Assembly: GCF_001039355.2 (NCBI RefSeq)
Contig: NW_019775895.1
Span: 111,672-175,671 of the forward strand
Length of the DNA stretch: 64,000 nt
DNA from: Lingula anatina
Lineage: Eukaryota; Brachiopoda; Lingulata; Lingulida; Lingulidae
Direction of reading: 5' to 3'
Part shown: positions 1-11,472 of the stretch, in pieces
Position numbering within the stretch: the stretch's first letter is position 1
Layout of the letters: the number at the start of each line of letters is the position of its first letter
Translations under genes and position numbers: made by a program
The notes under the pieces: generated by a model
What the model saw: the letters and a program-made list of their open reading frames with translations, nothing else
What the model was told of the DNA's origin: nothing
The model's database searches: none

Positions 1-897
1 GAAAATACCACCAGCATGCTGTTCCAGCAGAAACCACCAGAAGAGAGCTCGTACTCTGAGAGCAGCGACGGCTCTGAGGGGACATACGAGGATGCTTATC
101 ACAACCTGACCTCCTTCCAGGAGACGGCTGCCAGTCACACAGACGTCATTGCGCTCAACTCTCAGTCAGTTCAAGACAACACACCAGAACACAAATACCT
201 TGAACTGGATGGGGGATCCACCTCCTTCAAGTTGGAGCCTATCTCAGAAATGCTGAATCCCATCCGCTTCCCTTCCCTGCCTCATTCCAGCAGTCCTAAT
301 CACCAACATCGGCCTTGCTGGACAGAGGGCAGTGAGAGGTCATTCACAGCTGACCCGGTGTCACCAGCAGCTTATGGTGCTAGTAATGCTTATTCCTTGC
401 AGAATGTTTCTTCTACAGAGAGTTCATTTTTAACAGGGGAGTATGTGCAAGCTACAGGGGGTTCTAGTACAGGGTCATTATATTCATGTAACCCAGGGTA
501 TAGTCAAGTTTCCCACCAAAGGAGTCCTAGTCAGAATGGAGGCGACTATGGGAATGCAGGGAGTGCCATGGCATGCATTTCTAGTGTCACCTCCGAGTTT
601 TCTGTCCAAACTAACGGCTTTCTTGATTCCATTGACACAAATCCTTTTAGTTCCCATTTTACTAGTAACCAGGCTATCAAAATTGAAGGCCCTGAGACGG
701 ATTCTACCTTTGACCCACCCCTCCCCACCTCCAGCTCCGCCAGTGGAAGCTCCACTCATAACAACTGCCGTCACCCATCACTGGAGAGTACTCATATGGA
801 GGGAACAAATCACAACTTAAATCAGGACCAAAGAGATACTGGGCAAACCTTTGGAGAGATTATAAAAGAATCTATCGTAGAAACTGTATCTGCCTAA
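1..897 (+). CDS. Last coding exon of an unrecognised, probably nuclear regulatory protein (5' partial)
   Basis: The frame is open from base 1 through an internal Met at 16 to a TAA at 895-897, so the exon runs in from the left edge; 298 residues are visible. The segment is rich in Ser, Thr, Asn, Gln and Pro with no recognisable fold, as in the activation region of a transcription factor or coactivator. Two psi-K-x-E sumoylation-type motifs are visible (FKLE near residue 78 and IKIE near 227). The protein ends in a less disordered tail, FGEIIKESIVETVSA, which may be a conserved C-terminal motif, but I cannot assign it to a family. The DNA-binding or other folded part would lie left of the window. 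That this is coding is well supported by the long open frame and by a normal 3' UTR after it; the role in transcription is inference from composition only. Confidence 0.7.
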   Translation, partial: ENTTSMLFQQKPPEESSYSESSDGSEGTYEDAYHNLTSFQETAASHTDVIALNSQSVQDNTPEHKYLELDGGSTSFKLEPISEMLNPIRFPSLPHSSSPNHQHRPCWTEGSERSFTADPVSPAAYGASNAYSLQNVSSTESSFLTGEYVQATGGSSTGSLYSCNPGYSQVSHQRSPSQNGGDYGNAGSAMACISSVTSEFSVQTNGFLDSIDTNPFSSHFTSNQAIKIEGPETDSTFDPPLPTSSSASGSSTHNNCRHPSLESTHMEGTNHNLNQDQRDTGQTFGEIIKESIVETVSA

Positions 898-3095
898 GTG
901 AATCATTCTGAAGACCAAAAAGAGCTGTATTTTAGCACAGCTTTTACGGCACCAGCGAATATTATGTGGATTCCTTACATAATACAGATTTAAGAACATT
1001 ATATGCCTTTATGTAACATTTCTGGAACATTGTTGGCAACTATTTATTTTATTGAAATTTTTTATTGGTAACAACACAGGACATCTGATATACAGCCAGC
1101 ATTCTCATTTTTTGCAAGGTTCCTCATTTCCAATTTGTGATTTTTTTTTTTTTGTTCAGACTTTCAAAAATAAGAAAATACAAGGTACCTTTTATTCTCC
1201 ACCTGTACCCCAAATTCATTTTTGCAGCAAAGGGAATTTTTCTCATTAAGGATGAAGATAATTTCTTAATGGTAGTGTTCTTTATGCTATCAATTTTTCT
1301 CATGCTGAGGCTCTGTTAGGTCTGAGCATAAAATCAATAATCAATTTCATAAAAATTCTATCTGCAAGATAAACGAGGGGTAGTTCCATACCACTGTAGA
1401 GTGGGAAAAAAATCAATTCTTGCCAATGAGATGTACAAGTATTGCTTTACATTTTCCTCCCATTATTATAGTCTGCCTCAAAGGGCAGCTCGTCCATCAG
1501 GAATACATCATAGGGTGATCTGTTTCTGTCCAATTTATTACCCAATGGAAAGACGGGTCCTTTAAGATGATAACAGTTGGCTAATGGCTCTACTTGTCAT
1601 CGATAGAAATAATACGGTAACTGTTTGTAAAATGGGGGGATGGTAGATAAGAGTTTAATCTAATGGGGTTAATTTATTAAAAAAAAAAGGGGGGATAGAT
1701 TGGGATCTGAAAATTTTGTCTGATGGTGCTTGTTTGACATAAGTTAAAAAGACCATCTTAATTTGTCATTAATGGTGTTAGTCACAAGTCTTAGGTGTGC
1801 AAGTTTTAGGTGAAAGGTAAAGATCTCAGACTGGTTACATTGTATCAAATGTATTCCTTGGATTTTGTGGATGTATAAGTGTCTTCTGATGTGTTGAAAT
1901 AATATTATTCCTACACTACACTAAGTGTATGCCAGTGTGAAGCTTTTAGAATGTCATCGCAGTATTCAGTGTTCGATTATTCTGAAAAGCATTGATTCAC
2001 AAGCAATAAGCTGGCAAGGTGTTGTAATTGCTGTACATCAATAATGTGAATGTAAAAGAAATGAATACAAATGTCATCTTTATGTGAAGAACATATTCGC
2101 TTGCCATATTGGTGCTCATTTTTGTTCCCCTTGCTTTGTATATTTATGATAAGTTATTATTTTATCTAGTATTAGGCAACTGGATGACAGTTTTTAAACT
2201 GGTGTTAGGAGAGTATTTTTGTCTGTTAAAAGGCATGGCAGCCTTGGCAGTTAGTCAGCTGGTGCAATAAGAATATTATGATATAAAAAATGGCATTGTG
2301 AAGTCACCTTAGGAACATTTTGTTGGTATTTGTGTCCCGATTCCATCATTATTAAAGAAGACTTTCTGGTTATGCTGTAAGGTAATTGGTACATCCATGT
2401 TGTAATTATGTTATTTTTATCATTATTATAAAAGTGTTGCTGATGTCATAAACATTTGGTTTTAGTTGATTAGTCACTTATTTTTTTCTTGCTGCAATAA
2501 GTATGGAAAAAATTAACAGGTAATAATGTTCAAATAGTGTATCTAAACTTCTTGTTATATTGCTTTAAGCATGGATTGATAAATTAATATTTGCACTGAA
2601 TTTGTTTACTTGGATTTTAAAAGTAAACTTTATATTCTATGCTAGTCTATTAAATGGATGCTTCAGTATTTATTGACATATTCTTACATTTTGCAAGGTG
2701 CACATTGTTACAGGTAGAACTTCAATTTCTGGTGCTCTGGTGTTTCCTTCAAAGTAGCACTGAAGGTTTTATAAAAAAGAAATGTATTTTTGAAATCACA
2801 TTACTGAAGTATATATGGGGAGATAGATCTTTATTATGTAACTTATTGTAAAAGTAATGCTATTAATGGTATTCAGTGTATTATGGTATTTTATGGGGAA
2901 TTTTTACACCTAAAGTTTATTGATATATTATGAACAAAGTTCTGGCCTAGGATTCATGTTTACAACTGTTCTTGCCTTCAGGAGGTAGAAATCTTAATAC
3001 CAAAGTTCTCCCTTTCTAGAAGACTAAAGATGCCATAATATATTGGAAATCTATGTTGTCAGTGTACATTTTTGTGCAATAAATGTACCTGCATG
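898..3095 (+). other. Long 3' UTR of the left-edge gene
   Basis: AT-rich, without a convincing ORF. An AATAAA signal at about 3079-3084 followed by a T/G-rich stretch gives a plausible poly(A) site near 3100. Other weaker signals exist earlier, so the true end is inferred. Confidence 0.5.
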
Positions 3096-3890
3096 AACTG
3101 CTTTGTTGACTTGGTCTATCTTTTTTCCAATTTCAATCTTTTTGGGATTTTTCTCACCTTAAGGGGTCCTGATCCCCAGGCTTAAAGCAACCAAAACATT
3201 TTTCCTACTTTTTTCTTTCACACAACATTAAATAATGCCTGTATTGAAACTGGCCCATAAAATAGCTGATAAATCATTTGCTTTCAATAAAGACAAAAAT
3301 GCAAACTGGATGACCCAGTTGTCTTCAATCTTTATTTCTTTACTGATCTCTGCATCTTCAAATTGCAAACTTAATCGTGACCACTGAATTAAAACTGTGA
3401 CTACAGAATGGGACTGTGTAACATGAATGAAAAGAATTATGGTATTTTTAATGCTGTGCTCCAAGGCCAGTATGAAATGCTGCAAAATAAATGTCTCTGT
3501 CGCAATAATACTAGGGTTTTGTGTAATTGAATGATCATGGAAAGAGAATGACCTTTAGTAAAAAGAACATCTTGTGCAATTGACAGCAATTTCCCTCAGA
3601 TTCTACATTTTAAAAACTGGTCCTGTTTGTATCTTTCTCCAGATAGTTGCCTTTTGACAATTTTGCCAAACAAGTGTTATGAAACAATGACATCCACCAT
3701 TATTAAACTAATTGACTACCACAACTTCCCATAAGGATGACACAAAGTGCTGCGCTCAGAAAATAAACTTGGAATTCTGTTCACCAAAAGGAATGCAATT
3801 ATGACTAGTATGTAAAGGTTTGTGATGCAAGGTTTGACTGTAGCAGATTTCCAAAGATACTCTTTGCCAGGTATACATTCTTTCCTGTAC
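3096..3890 (-). other. Probable LETMD1-like 3' UTR and convergent gene junction
   Basis: After the LETMD1-like stop there is no further coding signal. A reverse-strand AATAAA (TTTATT on +, 3331-3336) could end the transcript, leaving about 230 bases to the + strand poly(A) site. The segment near 3286-3350 resembles a dispersed repeat also seen near 49440. Confidence 0.4.
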
Positions 3891-6800
3891 CTATGTTGTT
3901 TGTGGGTCCTTTGTTGACCTGGGTAGGTTCCAAGCCAAAAAGACTGGTCCGTGAAGTATCAGTGACAAGCTAGGACCTGGAGGTTAATAAAAGAAAATGC
4001 ATACAATGAAAAACTGAAATGAACTTCACTTCTTTGTATCAGTATAAATCCTAAAATTTTGGCTTTATAACAATTATTGCAATTGCTCCCCAGAATCCCT
4101 ACTAATACTGCCATCACACCAAAAGCCCCCTTTAAACTGGACGTCCTCCTTTCTGCGTCCCGTAGTACTGCCCTGTTTCAGTTTGAGTGCCAAAAAAATT
4201 ACACTTTACATGCCAATAACTGGCTGATCATTGAGCATTCATTCTGCAACCAAAGCAATGTTTGTGCCTCCTTTCTACGACCACAACGATGCCAGTTTCA
4301 CGGTCACCGAAAGGACGCAGAAAGGACACTATCCAGTGTAAAGGGGGTTTAAGTAAGCCCCAAGTGCCAATCAAATTTGATCTGATTAAATGGCAATGTC
4401 AAGCCAGGCTATTCACTTGTCACATTTTCAGACTGGTGTGATACTAGAAATTTAGTGGTAGACGTAAAAAAAAAATTGTTACTTTTTTAAGTTTTTGTCT
4501 GGGTGGGTTTTAGTCTAGGTGGGTTTAAGCTACACTGCTGCTGTCACACACCTGTGCAAGCTTGACTGAGCTGTAACCATGACTTCATATACTGTACTTG
4601 CTCATCTTTGGTTAGACTGTAGGAATTAACTCCTCGGTCAAAACATGCCTGAAATGACCATACAGCTATTTAGATTATCTCCAAATTAAAAAAATAAAAT
4701 AAAATGAGATTTTTAAAAATATGTATACAGATTTAGGTATATCTGTTAGTGTTAACGTGAAATCTAAATCTTATTATTGCTCTATATTAAATCTGATTAA
4801 CTATTCTTGTTCTAGCACACTTATCCAAGATTTTAAACCACAAATTTCTCATCATCCAAATAAAAGTACACCCTAGCAGCGTAAGACCATCAGCCTTGTC
4901 AATAAGACTTCTTAGGACAAAGCATAAGATTTTAAACACATTTTTTTACTTAGTCCATAAACCACTCCTTGTTGAACTTAGGTGGGCAAGTAATATCCCT
5001 TATCATTAATTAACAGATAAATGTCACAAATTAATGTTGCCAAAAAATCATCAAATTTATCACCTCCTGAAGCTCCCAGCCAGCTGTCTGCTACCCTGAC
5101 ACAGTTTTAAAAACCAATGCTCATGTATGAGTCTTTTTAATTTACTAGATTTTCACAGAATTATGGCAAGAGTCCAGAAAAGAGGATCAAAGACCTAAAT
5201 ACCTTTCACCCCAGGAAAATTCATTAAGTATGAGATTTTTACAGAAAAATCTTAGGCTGGACACTTTATATCAGAAAACAGATTAAAAATGCATCTGATA
5301 TAATGGTTATAAGAAATATAGAAGACATGATTATTGACAGTTGAAGTGTAATAAGAGTAATGAGGTCTAAAACTTACATGTACGCAAGGAATCTAAAATG
5401 ATATTTTTGCAAGAGAGTGATAGAGGTGCACAAGGTCTATTGGGCCTTTAACTATGTATCACAATGTTTTGAGAGATTTAAAGCTGATAGCCTGGCTGTC
5501 ATTTAAAAGAGTAATCTAAGTACAGCCCAACACACTCAACAACAGCAATCAACCTTCACATAATTAATAATTACATGTTCGGACCAGTCAAAACCCTGCA
5601 ATGCAGATGTGAAAAGGCCTGAATTTATAGAACTATTGGTGCAATCACCTGCTGCAGTTCTGCATTGCTTAGCATATGTATGCCTTCTTTGTGTATTACT
5701 TGATCAATGTTATGAAGCAGCATAGCATCTTGGATAAGCTTAGCCTTCATTTTTGGCATATCCATGGCATATGCCACATGATACTGAAAATAAAAGATCA
5801 AAAACCACTTCTAATGCATTTTGTTTACCATATCAATGTACACTTTAATCTGTGTTCGTGACACATCTATTAAATATGAAATTGTGAATGTATGAACACA
5901 AGAACTGGAACAAGCTGATACTTAAACGAACCATTATTATCCACCAAGATAAAGTACCTTCAACTCTCATTACCCAACAGTCATTTTGAAATAAAAATTG
6001 TTTCACATGGGAAACATACACCACAACTACTTTAATACATTTCTTTACACAAGTCTCTGGGTTTGTTGAAACATTTATTATTACATACCACTTTTTAATA
6101 CTTGAAAAATGTATCGAAACCCCCAGAACAAACATAATTTTTTAAAAAGATAGGACTTATGTCAAAGCTTACCAAGTGTGCCATGTTTAAGGACCACAGG
6201 CTCAGTGGTTCGTGTTCAAATAGATGCTTCACTGTCAACAATTCTTCTACAGACACTGAGCTCTCAGGTATCTACAATGTCAAAGTTATTTGGGATGTTT
6301 TGAGAATAGGCATTGCATATTTTTTGCAAAATTAAAACACTCACAGTTTCAGTAATTGTAAAATTTAATATAATTTAATTCATTTAACCAACTTGCTTTT
6401 CAAAAACATTACAATCCTCACTTTCAGTTATTGTTTACAAACACTGAGCTACTTTTTCAATTTTGTTTGGCCATTTACAATATCAATAGTAATTTTAAAA
6501 TCCTTTTTATTGTCATTAATAGCTGAAATTGTTGAAAATTGCTTATAAGTGACAAAATTTATTTCATGCCTTGTTGAGAATATCTAGCAGTTTTTTTCTT
6601 TCTCTTTCATCCTTTAATTTAGAGGCCAGTGTCTTAAGCTTAGCCAATAACTTAGGGAAGTGGTCCACCTTGTGTTTATGTTTAGAAATATCAAACTCCT
6701 GTTGTTGCTCAGCAGTCCAAAATTGTCTACTCAGCAAATGATTGGGGTATTTGTACCTAACAAAAAAGAGAAAAAATCAAATATTTCACTGTAAAATATG

Positions 6801-9800
6801 CATTTATCTCCATGATATTTATTTAATCTAAAACTTTGACAGGTATTAAACAAGATTTATTTCAAAGTAGGATTTTCGATGAAATTCCAACAGACAAATA
6901 TTATAGATAGGAACATAACAGAAGTCACTTATTACCAGCAAGACTAGATTTTCAAAATTGCTTTATAACAGTTATTACAGTTTCAGTGAATCATCAATTT
7001 TTTCTCTCATTTATAATTCATTTCAATAAAACTCACGCAACAAAGAAAACTAAATTTCCTACAAATGGCACAGTGCTCACAAGGAGTACAAATCCTACTT
7101 TCCTTAAGTCTTTCGGTACCTAGTGTGTAAATAAAAAAAAAATCTGATTAAGTTTTCAATAATTTATGTATTAAATGTATAATTATTATGTGATTCCCGT
7201 GGTGTGTATTCATCCAACATCAGGTTAAATGTCTTTATAAATGAAATATACACTTATTCAAACTGCATCACCATGTTTACAGAGTATTGTGAGATGTCAT
7301 ATATCTCTTTACCCTATCTTTAAACTTCAGCCACCATCTTACAGCATGGCCTACATGTTCTCCCTGGTGCACATTCCGTAAGTGTGAGTTGTGAAAGCCA
7401 TGCTGGCTACCTTTTCATTTCAGCCCAGCCAAGTTTAATTACACTTCATCTTTTTTACATATATGTATTTTTTAATATTTCTGAGTGGCAAGAAGATTGT
7501 AATCCCTAATAGTTTTTAAGATGCAAATTTCAACATTCAAAGTCTTATGAAAATTTGAAAATTTTCAAACTTAAAGGGATAATAACTCTTCGTTTTGACC
7601 AAAAACTGAATTTTCCTGGAGTAAACAACAATTTTCCCATACTTACCAATGGTTAATGAATCCATTTTTACATTCAAAGTTAGCCCCTGTTTTTTTTTCT
7701 AAAAAGTTTGTTTTTTTGTTAAAATCTCTTAAGAGATTATAACAGAGTATTGCCATCAATGGAGGTCACGTGGTCTGAAGACAAGCTAAGTTATCAGAAT
7801 AATAGCTATAACTGCCGTTTTTCTTGAAGTTGTATGACAGAATATATTATATTTCTATGAGTTGTTCACAATGTTTTTATTGTGAAATATAGATCTCATA
7901 CGAAGAGTTATTATCCCTTTAATAATTCATGTGAGAGGGGCCATCGTCTTCGTTGGGAGGTAAATAATGAAGCAAGTTCTGTAACATGTAAGTCCATGTC
8001 AGGTTAGTTTACAAGATTTGTTTTCAAGAGGCATATTTTTATATACCTATCGTCAATATATCTTATACTGCAAAGGATCTACATTAGCATAACAGAAGAT
8101 TGGGTGACGCTGGATGTTTGATTTAGCCAAATCTTTCACCAAATGTATATTAAATTGATATTAAATGATCACCTATTTCAAATACTCTTTAATGATATTT
8201 AATTGTATTTAAATTCCTGTTCAGCAGAAGAAAATTATCAAAAGAGTTGAGCAAAATGCATTCATAATCCCACCTGTCTGTAGGCCATCAGTTGTTCCCT
8301 GTTTAATGAACTATAATCTACCATACCCTTTCTCATGTTATATAGCTCATAGACGGCACCGCTATACACCTTCATGTCTGCCAGTAAACTCTCTATTCCT
8401 TCAACACAAAAATAAAGTAAAAGTAAAAGGTAAGGGTGTGTTCACAATGAATCCATTGTACTTGCTAATGCGCACTACTGGTAATACCACAGGGACTCTC
8501 ACTAAAAGGAATCAGATTAATGTTCATGAGTACACTCCATGAACACTATACCCATGAACACATTTACTGATTTTCACATATTATGTAGATGTTAAAAAGA
8601 CTTAAAAAAGAAATTTTACACTGATATCTCAATGAGTTTCAGGGTTACGGCATTCCAAAGATGTGTCCAGCCTAAGATTTGCTGTGACTCAAACACATCT
8701 GTTGGCATGCAGGTCAAAGTGACCTACTCATGTATTACAAATCATGCTCTAAAACACAAGTATCCTATTGCTGTATATGACTTGGCTTTCATATTCTTTT
8801 GGGGAGGAATCCAACTATCACATGGAAAATGTTGTATCGCATATTCAAAATGCATTAATTGTCTTTTTGAGTATAAATTTGGGTGCGTGACAGTAATCAT
8901 AGAATCAGTGCTCATAGAACTGCTCATATACCATACAAATTTTTACTTGTATCATGCATCATTATTTTTGTCTACAAAATACACCAATCCATTTAATTGT
9001 TTCACTTCATAGTTCAAAGGTAATTCTTTTAAATGACATAAAACACATATAAATATATATCCAGAGGGAGAAATCAAGAAAAATTCGATTAAAAAGAAGG
9101 AGTGTCCTTAATCCTGGAAAAATGACACCAATTCTCAAAAGTTAAAATTTATGCATTTTAAATAAAATTTTCTAGTCTGGATGAACAGTGAACGAGCTTC
9201 TAACATGTTTTTTGTGTTTACCTTTCTTGGATACAGCATATACTTGATATAATTTTGGATACTTCTTCTCCAAATTTGAAATCAATTTCAGGTAGTTCTT
9301 AGCTATAGACTTGCGTATGATACCAGGTTTTTTAACAATGTCTTTCTTCTTTTTGAAATCATTCTCTTTATTTTCTTTTCTGAAAGGCAATCAAAGAAAA
9401 TTGTATATTTTAACTTTTAAATTACCTCTTAAGTTTACTGGAAGACAAATAAGTTCCCAAGATGTTCTACTTCTAATTTATTGCTCAGCTGAAGTTATGT
9501 TATCTTTAATATCTTGTTTTCAATTCACCATCACATTTGTTGAATCAATGACACCACGAAAGTTGAAGCTGAGGTTAATCTTAAAAGGTGAATTTTTGGA
9601 ACTTTTGCAGTGTCCTCTATCACTTCAACCCACCTTAGTGGTAATTTTAATGGTAATAAAATTAAGGTTAAGTGTTAATTTTGCTCAATGCCTCTGCTAT
9701 TTAAATATATGTTTGGATATTTACTTCTTACATTTTCATCTTTTTCCGTTAAACTTTCAAGCTCATTGATCAATGAGATTACAGCAAAATTTCTTTTCTG

Positions 9801-10243
9801 CATTGGTATTGACTGTCATGATTACATTCCAATCGACATCAAGTTCATTGTAAAAATAAACAAATATAAGTAAATGGATTGCCAAACTAGTTTATATGAA
9901 TAGCTGAGATATGCTCAAAGGCACCACATAACTAAATTTAGAAAAATTATGAAAAACCAAATCACAATTCAGGTAGAGAGAATATATTACAATAAAGGTA
10001 CTAGCATTAGTAAGAGGATATGTTTGGCAAGTTAAACAAGGAAAATTAAAAATAGGAACATTTATGATCCAACTAATGAACATTTTTCTCATTTACAAAA
10101 GAAGAGGAACTTTACCCATCATTGTGAAATTGTCGCCCTTTCAAGCCTGAAGTATGTGAAATTATTGCTCGTAAAAAAAGCTTGTCGTAAACGAACGATT
10201 TCCGAAAACATCTAACACAAATTTGCACCCTGTTCCCAGCCAT
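3891..10243 (-). CDS. LETMD1: LETM1 domain-containing protein 1-like mitochondrial protein, nine exons
   Basis: Coding exons in transcript order: 10243-10116, 9379-9222, 8398-8274, 7119-7037, 6756-6570, 6271-6173, 5783-5649, 4648-4552, 3976-3891. All phases agree and give 365 residues, against about 360 in human LETMD1. The N-terminus (MAGNRVQICVRCFRKSF...) is Arg/Lys-rich and acid-free like a mitochondrial presequence; an in-frame stop precedes it, which fixes this Met. The KKYPKLYQVYAVSKKG block near residue 85, a membrane-spanning stretch near 143-165 (GFVLLVSTVPFVGNLVFFVAY) and the RQFWT motif that follows match LETMD1 well. Exons 6-9 continue the LETM1-type ribosome-binding-like domain to a TAG at 3891-3893. 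Known family role: inner mitochondrial membrane protein affecting mitochondrial structure and function. The exon 5 donor is GC rather than GT; reading through it would stop at 6564-6566. Tail to tail with the left-edge gene. Confidence 0.9.
4126..4347. mobile_element. MITE family A, copy 1 (222 bp), in a LETMD1 intron
   Basis: Starts CCCCCTTTAAACTGGAC and ends with its near-perfect reverse complement, ATCCAGTGTAAAGGGGG. Inner repeats of the type CCTTTCTGCGTCC / GGACGCAGAAAGG extend the foldback. The same termini and a related core occur at 36416-36622 with the core inverted, so it is a mobile, non-coding inverted-repeat family. It lies between LETMD1-like exons 8 and 9. No clear target-site duplication was seen, so the superfamily is open. 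Confidence 0.75.
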
Positions 10244-10811
10244 TGGCAGACAGCAACTACAGTTTTCAACCTTCAAATAAAGAAGACCTGTCTCACCTAC
10301 TTCAACTTGTCGCAACTACCACATTCTTTCAAAAGGGCTGATGTGCACGTAGAGCCGTGGTTGCCCCCTTAACTTTTTTTGCATAAATTGGCAATCTTTT
10401 TCATACTGATGATATTTAAACAAAGAATCACTCGGATTGTTGCGTCAGTAGATACAGATTAAATTAGTGATACAGAAGGATAGATTTGCTTGAAATGAAG
10501 AGAAATGAAGTTTTATTCCAATTTTCAGTCTTGCATCCGATTGCATCGAGTTCCAGAATATCGTGACCTCTAACGAACGCATTTTTTAAAAACCAAGTTT
10601 CAAGAGAACATTCTCCTGTCCTCTTGTCTTGTATGGCTTAGAAGTGCCATACAAACACCAGTGTTCACAAGTTTCTCATTGACAATGTGAATAATGAAGT
10701 CAATTTTAAAGCATACATCTCTATATCGTTACTACGTCGTGCCGTCTCTTCTCAGCAAGTGTATGAAATTTGTTAAAAAACATAGACCAGTTTATACAGC
10801 ATTTACAAGTG

Positions 10812-11464
10812 TTTATTTTTTTTTTATAAAATCAATTGCTAAAATAAGGGATCTTTTACAAACATTGGAAAGGACTTACATATACTTAATTTACACTAAC
10901 TTTAGATGACAGTGTTCTAACACTAGTTATTGAAATCGATTTGACTGATCTCTGCTAGAAATTTGTGCAAAGTATGAAGAAAATCTTTAAAAAAATATTT
11001 TAAAATTGAAATGCTTGGATACAGAATGACTTGAATGCAGATCCTTCTGATCATTTCTTTGTCCTTTTGTTGGTATGTCAAATGTATTTTGTCAAAATGA
11101 AACCAAGTTTAGACAAAAATGTTCACATCAAATGGAAATAAAGTCATCGACTACAGGCTGCTGAAACACATAGAACTGAAACCACTGTTCACTTTTACTG
11201 CATCCCATCCAACCTTTTGTCACCTACATATCTTCATTCTGAAACGAAGGGAACATGAAGACAGTGAAAATGCATTACGTAATGCAAACATTTAAATGGG
11301 TCATTCTAACAGAAGCTTAAAATGATACAAAAGATTTTAAATGTTGTACCCGAAAAAGATCACATTCACACCCCATTACGACAATCTCTACAACAACAAC
11401 AAAAAGAGGCCAAGCCTTACATGAGCTGGCTTAGAATGTAAATTGATCATAAACATTCTCCTTA
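10812..11464 (-). other. 3' UTR intron and last exon of the hnRNP gene (probable)
   Basis: Eight bases past the hnRNP stop codon the - strand reads GAGAG|GTAAGG, a strong splice donor (intron from 11464). A good acceptor follows at 11389-11388 after a TTG-repeat tract, so a final non-coding exon would start at 11387. A reverse AATAAA (TTTATT on +, 10812-10817) is a plausible poly(A) signal. The stop lies close enough to the junction not to predict nonsense-mediated decay. Confidence 0.45.
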
Positions 11465-11472
11465 CCTCTCTC

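Noticed and set aside
6564-6566. Apparent stop ending a short 228-residue LETMD1-like protein
   Set aside because: Three more blocks with clear LETMD1 similarity and matching phases follow at 6271-6173, 5783-5649 and 4648-4552, then a terminal exon, so the stop is intronic if the GC donor is used.
9311-9769. 152-codon + strand ORF
   Set aside because: It is antisense to a LETMD1-like exon, has no family signal, and its composition reflects AT-rich DNA.
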